A stretch of DNA of 64,000 nucleotides from Solea solea. Its lineage: Eukaryota > Chordata > Actinopteri > Pleuronectiformes > Soleidae. This document shows, piece by piece, positions 23,601 to 35,742 of the stretch. Both the position numbers and the translations under genes were made by a program. The notes below the pieces were generated by a model that was not told the DNA's origin, ran no database searches, and was given only the letters and a program-made list of their open reading frames with translations. The stretch lies in contig NC_081136.1 of NCBI RefSeq assembly GCF_958295425.1, positions 16,814,881 through 16,878,880 of the forward strand, given 5' to 3'. How positions within the stretch are numbered: the first letter of the stretch is position 1; each line of letters starts with the position of its first letter.

Positions 23601-26600
23601 TCCAATCATCATCAAGCTCACTGCAGTGAAAAGGCCTATTATTTACCGTCCTATAGAGAACAGTTGCAGCTGAGCTTCAAGTGGTTTTAATTCAATAGCC
23701 GCTATGGGAATATGAAAATCACATAAGATGCTCCATCATCCATGATAAAAAGCTGATTCTCAACAAACTAGTGACACATTCTAATTGCACAGTACATATA
23801 TGACATTTTAGAGGAAGCTTCCCTTGCCCTACACCCAACAGGAAAACAATAACCATTTTTGGACATCTGTCTTGTCAACAGGCTTTTTGGAATATAACAT
23901 GTTTGTGTATGTTGCAGCTTAAGAACCAGGCTGTAACATTATGACAATTCATCCTGACACAATTTATTACTATTCAGTTTAACACAGCCTTAATGCACTC
24001 CCTGGGGTTAAGTATGACACTTGGACCAGACTTGGACCAGACAGCCTGGATTCGATCATCAGCCGTCTTTGCATCTGCAGGCACTAAAAAGTGATAACGT
24101 ACAATAAAAACTGATGAATAAAAATCCTGTTCACTCCTTCACATATATTCAGTGCGATTCCTTGGACCAAAGTTGTAATGCGAGAACTTTAAATTGCATG
24201 AGTCCAATATGTCACATCTCACATCCACGCTAAGCAGACTTTTCATCATGATTGGGTGTTGAGCGCTGGTAACTGGAGTGTCCTCTGGCTTTAAGCACAA
24301 ACCCACATGGCAAGCTTCAGAGTAGCACGTTGATTTAGATCCGCCACATCCATATGCACAGACCTGCCTTGTGACAGGAGAGCATCCTCTGTGGTGGTTG
24401 GATTGCTGCACTGCTCCAGAATCCCAGTTATCTGAACTTTATGGAGGATCTGAGCCGCCAAGGACAGGGTAAACAGGAGGAGGGGTTTGATTAAACATGG
24501 CTCCTCTTCTCTGAACCACTTTGGTGGGCTGTTTAGTTTTTTTCCTTTTGATATTTTAATAAATCAGCAAAGAGCATGGTGGATGAAATTGTGTGAGAGG
24601 CAGAGAGAGGGAGATGGAGGCTGAGAGGTTGGGACACCCGGGAGGGTAACAGCTGTCTTTGAGATTGCTCCAATGTGTGAGCGCAAGAGAAAGAATCCTT
24701 TTGTTTCCTCGCGGTTTGCCGCTTCACCGCGGAGCTTTCATCTGCACGGTGCAGACAAAGGCCCCATGCATCTCGACTGAGGCAGAAACCTCAGGCAGCG
24801 CGTGCAGGATGAGTAATGAGTAGGAAGGGAGGAAGCAGTTATAAACATATTCCAGGAGACAGTCAGAGAAATGGTTCCACCAATGTTGATGCTGGACGTT
24901 GGCCTTCAGGAGACACTGTGGCGAAGCAACCTGAGCTCAAAGGTCACACTGAGTAGCAGTAACTACATGAATCAATGTTAGAGTAGCATATTTGAGAAAA
25001 TCCTGATGCTTTTTGTCAACATGCAGCTTCTCACCAAAAAACTAACAAAGGCAAAAGATTTGACTGCAAAAAAAACTGAATTACATTTTGGAGAGTGCTG
25101 TTTTTTTTAACTCATATTGTTGTTGTTTTTTTGTTTTTTTTACAAGAACCTCAACACTGCAGAGTTACCCACTTGAACGCCAACAATGAGAAAGTAGACT
25201 TACCCATTGTCTACATTTGACCACAAATGCCGAAGGGTACTTCTAAGACTTTTATGAGCCGTGCAATGCAATTACTTTAGAATTTGTTTTTGTAGCTGTA
25301 CGGTTACACCATGCATTAAAGAAAACTTGTGTGAAAGCAAACCGACACTTTGTGCTTTTTTTAAAGTGAAGTTTCCAGGGTTTGTCAGTCGCTTTGTTAT
25401 TTTTTTATCTAGCTGCATCTTTTCACTACAGTCATAATAGTTTTGCGACCACAACATAATCAGTTTTCCATTACTATATTTTAATTTTCTGAAAAATGAC
25501 GCATCGCATAAACGTTATATGTGGTACTTGGCTGTAACATTAATTACATAATCACAATTTCGAGCTCTACTTTCATCCAGATGGTTTGATGTATTATTTT
25601 TTTTGTCAGTAGGATGCTGCAAGATGTCGGTTTCCCACAACACATGGATAAAAGTCCTTTACTCATCCATGTGGGCGTGAGGCCACCAGATTGTTGGCTG
25701 CTGTCTTCGTTGTTGAGGATGAGCACAGACTGTCCTTGTGCCTTGCTGCTGAACTGAGGCACAAGATATTTCCTTTCAGGTTCTGCTTCAAGTTAAGGGA
25801 AACCAAATGGGGTGCTGGGAGATAGCAGTCCTGCTAAAATCTATTTTGGTAAACAATCCCCTTATATACAGTAGCTTTAGCGTCATCATCACATCCAAAC
25901 CTTAAGGACAACATAGACGATGATGTCCATGTTGTATTCATGGTGGAAAGTCCAGCGAGAATTTCCAATAAAAAAGCATCAAATACATCTTTTGTAATCA
26001 TATTTCCTCTACTAACTCACAACTGTTGTAAGGCAATGAAAGATTTGGCCTCAGCGTAGGCAAATCTCCTGCTCCAACAATTGCTGTTTACCATCATTAT
26101 ATTGCTTTTGTCAGACGTCCACTTATGTGGCCTTCTGGTTTTGTCCAAACAAACAAATGTCTTCAAGAAACCATTGGCAAGTGGCCTCCATCATCATCAT
26201 CTTTTAAAATAAAGAGCACAGCAGCATGTTGACACCTTTTTTTCCTCTTTTAAAATCAAGGAAAGAAAAGTTTGTCTCTTCCTCCTCCAAAATCAGCTCC
26301 CGGTGGAGCAGTGAATTATGTGGCGCAATAACATCAACTTGCAGATGATACTTTTGGGCACTCAGGATTTATTTCATCCAACAGATAAATACAACACCCT
26401 AAACATTGAGGCTGAAAACACAGCAATCATCATTGGATCAAAACTTCATGGTCAAATTATTTCACAATTTTTTCTGCCAGTTGTGCATCTTAAAGTGTAA
26501 TAAGTGACATTAAAGTGTGATTAAACCCCCTCAGGAAAATTCCAGTATTCAGTGCCTGATTTTGAAAAATGCCAAAAGGTGGGCTGAGACCTGAGAGAGG

Positions 26601-27180
26601 GAGCGAGAGGGAGAGAGTGGAGCAGTAAGGGGGTGTGTGGTCTAGAGCAAGGCTTATTATACTCACGCTGATTGGGCAAGAGGGTGGGCAGTATAGAGAA
26701 TTGATACAAAAAATCATTTCTGAATGTTTGTCTGAAACCATTGGGCCAGGCCATGTTCAGACAAAAATCCAGAAATGATTGCCGGGCTCGGTCACATCAA
26801 TTGACATGGTAATTTCAAGTTTTTTTAGTTGAACGTTGAATAAAAAATGGTGAATTCAAATGGAATTTGTTTTAATTGCTTTATTAAAATGATGGTGTAA
26901 ACATTTAATAAACAGACGAGTAAAAATAACTGATAATATGTAGTAATTCACCTAGTATTTCTGTTAAGAACCAGAGTATACTATTTATGACAGGTCGGTG
27001 AACACAACACACAGGCTACTGAAGTCATCCATGGCTGATGTTTATCCCTTTCCTCTACAACAACTCAAAATAAACCACGATGGTTGGATTATGTCAATAG
27101 TTATCAGCTGTTACAGCTCAACAAGAGTTAAGAATTGCTGGTCGTTAATGGTGAGTTTGAAATTGTATGATACTCGTAAA
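23601..27180. other. Non-coding DNA with minor simple repeats
   Basis: A tandem 11-bp unit (ACTTGGACCAG, two copies) is at 24019-24040 and a T-rich tract at about 25098-25141. The segment 24700-24800 has more CpG sites than its surroundings. No gene or transposon was identified. Confidence 0.5.
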
Positions 27181-27340
27181 TGCTGCTGATAACTCATATT
27201 TATACTTATTCATAGAACAAATCTGCTTCTGTACATATATATTCATATTCTTGCACTTCTGGTGAGAAGCAAACCTCATTTTGTTACCCGAAACTTGTAT
27301 TTGAGTAATGACAATAAAGTTGAATCTCATCTCTTCTCAT
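27181..27340 (+). repeat. 3' tail of a retroposon
   Basis: Contains TCTTGCACTTCTGG, CTCATTTTGTTACC and AATGACAATAAAGTTGAATC, followed by CTCATCTC-type repeats. This order is the typical 3' end of an abundant teleost non-LTR retroposon, with the AATAAA-like signal inside CAATAAAG. No coding part is attached. Confidence 0.55.
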
Positions 27341-30300
27341 AAAATGTATGCGTGTGTTCATCATGGGGCCAATAGTTTCTTACTCCTGGATGTAATGATA
27401 GCTTTTGTCGCTTTACTGTCAGATTAGCTTCAGCTTACTCCAATTGTGTCTGGCCCAGTCGGACTTGGACAGAAAATGTGGCCCACACCTAGTGCATGCA
27501 ACAAAAGTGGGAACCTTTGTTTTAGTTTCTGTTAAAATTCTATTCTCTCCCTCCTCTGTGAGAGTCTAAGGATAAAGGGAGTCACTTGCTGTGCAGACGA
27601 TAAAGCCCTTTGAGGCAAACTATGTTTGTGGTGTTGGGCTTTATGAATGAAAAGTGTGACTTGAAAACTTAGTTCCAATGTGTCACGCAGCTGCTCCTTC
27701 AACTGTAATATTTCTCCTGCTATGTGTCTAAAATGACAAGACGCAGCATTATACTGAGGCTTTTGTGGAGTTGGTTGAAAAGACAAAGTCAAATAAACCA
27801 TTCTCCGCTGCCTTCCAGTCTTTGTGCTAAGCTAAGCTAAACATACTTTGGAGCCATCTGTGGAATAAACACATTTAAAATTGCTATTGATTCTCTCCTA
27901 CACTCACTAAAAAAGCAGAAAGATCAACAGCACCATAAATTAAACCTTCTTAATAATATAAATTAATAAATAATAAATGAATATACCCTTCCCAGAGGGT
28001 AGACTCAATAATTCTACCATTATATTTCACTAAGGTGGCAGATATTGGTTTTTATATGGTAATGTCATCATCATCACAATAAATCAGACGTACTGCAACC
28101 TACTGCTGTGGAAAACAGTTCCATTGTGGAAAACATGAGCACCTGGGGGATTCAAGGACAACGCTGATACTGGAGTCAGTCACTTCACTTCACAAGGTTA
28201 AAAACCGTCACTGTTAGTAAAGTGGTGTCAAAAAATAGCAAGAAATTAGACGTATATTTCTGAGGATATATACCAAATTGAACCCAAAGCAATAGAACAT
28301 ATTAATGGAAGTCTTGGTTATTAATTAGTGGCAAATATACTGTATATGTGATAGTTCTAGTGAAATCCAAATGACAAAAGTCAGACATGGACACATTAGT
28401 TCAACTCCTTAGATGCAAAGAAATGAAGGATTGAGTCAGCCACGTATTTCTGGATAGTCACTCAGCTGCAAACATTCCAGTTTGAAAACAAGACAAAACA
28501 CACGTCATGTCATGCTTTTCAGTAAAAACACAGAGGAAAGTAGACCCGCTGAGGAAATTGGATGAAATGTGTGTTTGTGGAAGACTTGCAAATCACTTCC
28601 CTTTTTGATTTATCAGTTTTTCTGGCACACAAGGCGGCACTTATTCAAGTTAAAAGTCTCTAGAGAGACTTCAAAATGTCATTATGCAAACGGTTAACTT
28701 GAAAGTCCTGTGCAGCAGAAGCAGTTTTGGAAATTTAAAGAAACTCTGAAGTGAATTTCAACTTTGTTTCCATGTGTGTATGAGTCATAATGTCAGGTTA
28801 AGTAAGGTACAAAACCTGCCAGTGTTTTCTGTATCACTGAAATGGCTTTGCTGACTTGTACAATCTACTGATGTGTTCTGGCATCCTTTGACAGGAGGAA
28901 TAAAACTACACACAGAGTGATTGGCAATTTTGTTTTCCCCATGCACTACAAGTTTATTATCAAGGCTAGGAAAAACATTTTGAATAGTAGATTATTTATG
29001 GTGTACTACAGATCTGAAGTAGTGTGTTGCCAGAGTCGTAAGAGATAATGTAGCTCATCATAGAGTTATAATTTAAAAAAAAACTTAGAATATGGCTTCA
29101 CCATTGTTGGAGCACAACAGATATTAAAAGTCCAAAGTGAGATAGATTACTTATTTTGTCCTAACATGAGTCTAAAATTGACATATTTCAACATTTTGAT
29201 GATTTAAAGACATGTAAAAAAAATTTATAAATTAGCTAAAAAGTTTCCAACACTTAAATCTTAACTTTATATCAAAGGTAACAGCCTGTTTTATCAATTT
29301 CAGTCACATTTTAACATAATCATCAGCTTTGTGTAGGTGCTAATAGGTTTCATACAGAGCGTTTGGCTTGAAAATTTCCATAAATAATTAACTTTTAAAT
29401 ACTCCACTGTACTTAATAAAAAGCCAGTACTCCTCAATCTGAAGCCGAGCATCTGCCGGTCTCGCAAATATTTCACTATCAAAGTCTTGTTGGGGAAACA
29501 GGAAACATAAAGGATAGAGTGTTTTTACTTTTACTTTACTTTTTTTTTTGTAATGTTACAGGACGTTGTTTGTTTGTGACACACACGATATAAAAGCATT
29601 GACCAGCTGTTCAGCAGACCCTAAGGTTCACCAGGTGTAATGACTACAGTTGTCTGGCAGAGAAAGAGTCAGGGAGGGGATGTCACTCAGTCTGTGTCAC
29701 AATTTCCGGATCAGTCACATAATCAGTGAGTGAGCTGAAGCTCCCGATCCCACACTGCTCCCTGACATCATCAAACAAGGTCTATTATGAGTGACTAGAT
29801 CTGAGATATAATTAGACCTAATAACTAATTTAATAATATTAACCTTGTTGATATTGTTTTGATTGAGCGATAGACCCCTAATGGCAGAAATTACATACCA
29901 TGCGTTTAAACGTACATTTCTTAAAAATCTATTTTTCCCTTGATGAAACATAAGGAGATATTTGTGTGACCTAATTTATATGCATTCATTCATGACTCTT
30001 TGGTATTTGTCCTTCGGGCAACGTGATCAACAAACTATGCTTGGATTTGATTTGGTATGTTGTATAATGATGGTATGGAGGATTAAGAATTTAATATGGC
30101 ACTAAATAACAGGTGTGAATACTGGCTGACTCAGCCTCTGATGCATCCTCCCCTGATCCATTCCAGGACTCTGCCCTCTGATGTAGATCCAGCAACAGCA
30201 ATTAGAGAGTAAATACATGCTGCAAACATAGTCTATGTAACAGAATCACTTTTTCATAAATCAAGCCCGGCAGTTCTCTTGAGGACTCGTAGGCCGCGAG

Positions 30301-31719
30301 TGTCAGCAGTGGTAAGGATGAAAAAGATCTTGAGCTCCAGTATCGTGAAACCAGGCAGAGTGTCGTGCTCAGTTGACACATGTTTGTGACCTGGGCTCAG
30401 TTGTGACACTCGTGACTAATGGCTCTGTCCTGAGAGTTTAGGGAACTGCTACAAATCCTACAAGACGACACACTGGGGTGGACTGTATGTAATGATGGCA
30501 TTTCTTCAGTGGTGGTGCAGATTTGTGAGGAGGAAAAGGCTTGAAACAACTGCCCCCATGTGACACATTTAAAACGTTCTGGGATGAACCCCTGGAGTTT
30601 CATATGAGTCTGCAGTCTGGGCAACAAAAAACGGTCCAAACAGCAAGGTAGTGTTTGTGGTCAGAGGAAGAAATGTGTCTGTGCTTATGAACAGACCATG
30701 TGGTAAATAACTGGCAGCTGAGGTTTGATGTTGACAGCTTTGAGGGGACTGAAACTGAAAACCTTGTCAGTCAATCGTACACTTGGCCTGAGGGGCGATG
30801 ACGGTAAGTGGTGGGAACCTTGTTGCTCTATTTTCCTTTCAAAAGGACCTTTTTCCTGAATGTGTTCAGCGAACCAAGGGAGCTCTGTGCCTCTTTTAAG
30901 GCAAACTCAGGGCCAAGGCTCTTTGAGCATCTTACAGATTCTTGTAAGACTCAACTTGGGCCTGGCACTTGCACAAGCCCAAATGAAACATGGCATATGA
31001 TATCATCTGACATTACCATATGGTCCTAACAGTTGAGTGTTTCAGAGTCTTGATGTCCTGAAAAGGGAGCAAAAATTCCATTTGGGCAGATTTCAATTGG
31101 ACAAGAATGTGGCTCTTCCATTAGTTTGATAATTTACCGTGCGACACAAGACAAACTAGTTAAAGGCCTTCTATACTGCGCTAAGTCAATCAGTTTACTC
31201 AGTCATTAATCAACCCAGGCTTTGCACTGACAGATGGGAAAGATTCTTACTGATAATGGAGATTAATGCAACTGCCCTTCCAACTCTAACATTCAGTCAT
31301 AGAAGTGGATTCAGTCAGCTTAAACTGTGGCCTATTCTGTTTTTATTTTCATACTATCTGAGGGCCCTCCAGTTCAAGTCATTTCTGCATTTTTTAATGC
31401 TGTATTTTTTAATGCAAATAATAATTCTATGTAATAAATACATTTTTATTTTAAACAATACATTGTGCCATATCAATACAGACACTTTTGTTTTGAAATG
31501 ACCTGAAATATCATCACACATTGTCATTGTAACATCATAATACACAATGGTGATATCATTTTCAACTCATGTCTCCCACCCTTACTGAACAGTTGCTTTT
31601 CCCCAAAACGTTTTTTACTTGGCCGGCCCCCTTCTGACTAGTCTCAATACTCAGTGAGCCCAGGTAATTTGAGTTTGAGACTCCTGATCTAAAGTCTGCT
31701 TCATTGTACATAACAGAAT
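27341..31719. other. Non-coding DNA, nothing recognised
   Basis: AT-rich unique sequence. Small features are a triple TAAGC repeat near 27829 and T runs near 29541-29550. No gene, RNA or repeat family could be supported. Confidence 0.5.
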
Positions 31720-31815
31720 GTGGCCATTTGCGACCTGTTCCAAACCAGGACCTTTGTACGTGGATTTTTCTCCACTGGTTTCCTCCCACATTCCAGAAAC
31801 AGAGGCTAACTGGAC
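31720..31815 (+). mobile_element. SINE fragment
   Basis: GCGACCTGTTCCAAACCAGG is followed by GACCTTTGTACGTGGATTTT, TCTCCACTGGTTTCCTCCC and ACATTCCAGAAAC. This matches the middle of the SINE seen intact at 57066-57332 (minus strand). Both ends are missing. Confidence 0.6.
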
Positions 31816-31817
31816 AT

Positions 31818-32572
31818 GAGGGGTGGGAAGTTACCTCACAGTACGATACAATTCATAATACATGACCCACAATACCAATAATATCAAGATATCCTGTGTT
31901 AATCAATATATGTCTGATACAAAAATGTATCGTTTCTATCACAGTGCTACTTGAAATGCTACTTGATATGCCTAAGAAAATCTACCCACACCTCAGGAAT
32001 TACTACATTACATCTGTCTGAACCACATAAAGAAAACCATACATTTCTGACACCAAGAGTGCCTACAAAAACTGTTAACACCCAAATTTGGCCCACAGGC
32101 CCCTCTCTTTGGATCGCCATAGACTCAACACAGAATCCTGCATTGCTATATAGTGAAAGAAGCCCTCCTCCGAGAGCTGTGGGGCAACAAACTGTAGTGG
32201 CAATTTTGGCAGATATTGACCTGGCTGCGTTTCCGCTTGCTGAAAATGACTGTTGGTTCAGTGCCAGACATTTCAGACAGAGAGTGGAGTTACCAGCTGC
32301 TCTTGCACCTCAACGGCAACCAACTCCCCCTTGCAACGACAGACACCGAATCTCAACTTCCCTATCAAATCCACCCCTTACACACACATACACACGCTGA
32401 AAAAACTTGATACAGCAAGCTGCAAATACAGTGGATCAGGGGAGACACAAATAACTCCACCAGAGGTTTGAAGGATTCAAGCAGACCACGGTAGCCACTT
32501 GTTCACTCTCCGCAGCATCTCCGGATGACAGGATTTGAGACAGACTGTCTAACAACGGTTGTGACACCCCTC
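31818..32572. mobile_element. Possible TIR-type DNA element
   Basis: The left edge GAGGGGTGGGAAG and the inverted right edge GAGGGGTGTCACAA form an imperfect terminal repeat. The left subterminal part is rich in CGATACA/ATATCAAGATATC motifs typical of fish non-autonomous elements. The reading frame of about 149 codons inside (31951-32400) shows no transposase motif. Edges and classification are uncertain. Confidence 0.35.
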
Positions 32573-32687
32573 TAAGCGTCAGGTCTTCTTTCATCTAATA
32601 ACATGCCTCAAGGGCAATTTAATCTGATTTAAATTTAGCCTTTTTTATAGTACAACCATCTTTTGTTACACTCCTATAACCATGCAA

Positions 32688-32711
32688 ATATGGTCATCAT
32701 GATGACCATAT
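32688..32711. repeat. Perfect 24-bp palindrome
   Basis: The arms meet at 32699/32700 and are exactly complementary over 12 bp each (ATATGGTCATCA on the left). An octamer-type site, ATGCAAAT, overlaps the left edge at 32682-32689. It may be a binding site for a dimeric factor or simply chance. Confidence 0.85.
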
Positions 32712-35396
32712 ACATGCTTTACCATCCCAGCTGAATGTGTGACCATGTTGGTAGAATTTGCTGATGAGCACTTATACTATACAACTGAGGCTAATGGATA
32801 CGTAAAGATGCACTGCGTAACTGTCTGTGATTTTTGTTGTTGTTTTGTTTGTTCATCGTGAAAAGAAACAAATGTCAGATTATTTTCAATGCCTATTTTG
32901 TCTGAAAATGTCTCTGACACGCAAACCTATCAGAGCAGACTGAGGGAGCACTTGTGTGTATACACCGGCGGTGACGATAAGTCTTTTACACTTTTCAACT
33001 GCTGAATGAAGAGTTTTCTTCTCAGCTTCTCGCAGTGCAGGAATATCGCCAGGTGACAAGATCTACACATCACTACACTGAGAAATACAGAGTTTTGTGG
33101 AGGCTTAATCCGCACTGTGTGAATACATTTGACAATGGTTTGAATAATTTAAAGTTAAAAAGTTATGCACTTCAACTTTAAGCTCACATATTGGAAAAAC
33201 TCAAACTTTGACATGAAGCATGGCAGAGGAGGAAAGTCAGAGAATCCGGGTTCAGGATTCAGGGAACCATGAATGGGATGTTTTAGACCAGACTGAGTGT
33301 TGTACAGCCCAACCAGACAATTACCATCATAACTGTAAGGGAACATCATTTGAGGACACTGGACTGGGACATTGTATGAGTTAGAAGAGCTGGCACTGGA
33401 GCAAATGCCCATTTCTGTTGACAGGCCCTCACAAAGGCCTCATGTCGTGAGTCAACAAACATGCTGTCTTCTGAGGATGACAAGGCCCCCTCCACCACCA
33501 CCAAACACAAAGAGATCTTTGGGATGCTGACAATGTTGGCCTTTTATTGGACGGGCATGGGAACAGGCAAAAATCCACCCAACACACACACCCTCCAACT
33601 GCACCCCAAGCCTCAACTCCTCGTCATGGCAGTAAAATTACAAACCGAGCAACGCCCAACAAGAGGGGCCATCATGAGGCCATTGTCGAGAAATCAAAAT
33701 CAACCAAGAACCTGCTTGATGGACCTCTGATTAAAGATTAATGCCATGCGGTGGAGGGGAGTCAAAGTGGTCATGGAGGAAACACAGCATGAGGAGGGGA
33801 AGGCTATTAAAGTGTGGACAGTAGGACAGAGGCTAAATATCATGAAACAAGAATACAGTTCAGTTTTAGTTCTGTCGTTTAATTTCAAGCTCTATTAACT
33901 ACAAGCAAATGGAAGACTTGACCTGAAATTCTAGTATCACAAAAGGTTTGCTGCTAGGTCCACAAAGTTTATTCCCTAACAAAGTTATCCGTTTTGTTGT
34001 TGTAGTTTTTTTAGTTTCTCATATTCAGGGGTCAATGTGCCATTACTCTGCAGCTGCAAATAAGCTCTCCACACAAATTTTATAAAAGCAGGAGCCACTG
34101 CAATGGTCAAGGCTCGATGCAACTACACATAGAAAACAGGACCAATGAAACAGCACTTACCCTATATTACACAGTGCAGAGAGAAAAATATGTGGTTTCA
34201 CCTACCAAGTACCAGAATCCCCCATGCATTTTAAGCAATGTATTCTATTTAAAAACACCCGTTCATCACGGTTTATGTTTGATTTTGCATGCTGACATTT
34301 TCCAGCATTTTATGGGGCTTCTCTTTCCATGGGCGAGGTACCTTTGATTTGTAGCTTTGCTAACCTAGGCATAGTATTAACGCTCCTGTTGCCCTCTGTC
34401 AGGTTTTATTTCTTTTTTTGCAGCTCAACTTCAGTATTGTGCCAGAGACACAATACTGTCCTCAGGGTTTGGGCTTGGGCTCAGTGTCGGCAGGGATTTT
34501 GGTTTTGAACATTTAGACCGGCCAGCGAATTTGGGTGGGCAGCTGGTATAGTAACCTGAGCTGTATGTGATCAACGCCAAGTTCTAACTTGGTGCCGTTG
34601 TCCCCGAGGCACAGTTTCTAACCCCACAAGCCTGGTGCCCCGACCTTGCTGCGACTGTCTCGACGCTTTAAAATGCCACACAAAGACCACATTGAGAGCT
34701 TAATGAAAATGTGATACGAGAATATGTTGCTCTTGAAATTAGAAAGACAAGCGCCGGGGGGATATATATGGAGCTGCATTGGTGTCTCGAGATGAAAGAC
34801 TCTCCTAGAGTCTTTGAGTGACTCGCACACTCAGTAGAATAATGATAAAAATATAATAAAAAAGAAGAATGTAAAGGTTTTGGTAGTTGGTAATTGTACA
34901 AAAACATGCTTAAATTGAATTCCACTGTGTTTAAAGAGCAGATAACTGGTAGCTGGTGAAGAATTCCTCAGACATTTATTTTGAATGATGAAATACTGTG
35001 TAGCTATGTCATATTTTATTAGCTTGGCCAGGACGTGAATGAAGAACGGAAAGGTTACGCTATGAGACATCTCTGATCCAGCAACTATGGTTTCCTCATT
35101 ACCCACTAAGCCACTCGCCCACACTCTGGCCCTTTGTCATGTGTAAAATATAAATGTGTATTATCTATGTCAACTCTAGTAACATGTGATTTTTTGTTTT
35201 AAATATTTCCATAATCAGTACTAAGTACATGTTATTATACAGAGCTAAAATGTCAGTCAATAAAATGTGTGCTTTTATTCTAGTGTTTTATTTTCTAACT
35301 TAATGTTGTTTTATTTCTTTTTGGGTTTTCCTTCTTTAACCTCCATGCACTACAATCAAGCACGCCAGATTTTTTTCACTCTGTTTCTCAGTTACA
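32712..35396. other. Non-coding DNA, nothing recognised
   Basis: Segment 34440-34830 is richer in GC and CpG than its surroundings, but I recognise no exon or regulatory module. No repeat family was identified. Confidence 0.5.
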
Positions 35397-35742
35397 CTTT
35401 ACATTACAGTAACAATGTAATGGTCACAGTACGTTAATAGTATGGTAACAGAGAGGAAATAGTGTTGTAACATTTCAAATGCAGTTTTCTGGATGGTAAT
35501 GACGCTGGTGATAATGTCACAATAAAGAAAATGACAGTAATACTATGTTATTTCCTAAATAATGTCCAATTTTGGTAATATCAATGAATATAGGCTAATA
35601 TCAGTGTAATACCTTCACATGAAAGTGTTTTAATTGTTATTAACAAGTGATTACGATACAAATAATATGGTATTACCATGATATTACTTCTTCAATGCAA
35701 ACAAATACCATACTATTGTCATTTTGTTAGTGCACTGTAAAG
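35397..35742. mobile_element. 346-bp MITE-like element with terminal inverted repeats
   Basis: The left end CTTTACATTACAGTAACAA and the inverted right end CTTTACAGTGCACTAACAA agree at 16 of 19 positions. The interior is AT-rich, with many GGTAATA/TATTACC units and no reading frame. No target duplication was clear, so the superfamily is open. Confidence 0.6.

Noticed and set aside
31951..32400. Open frame of 149 codons on the plus strand
   Set aside because: No motif, and it lies within a possible non-autonomous DNA element; the composition does not resemble a transposase.
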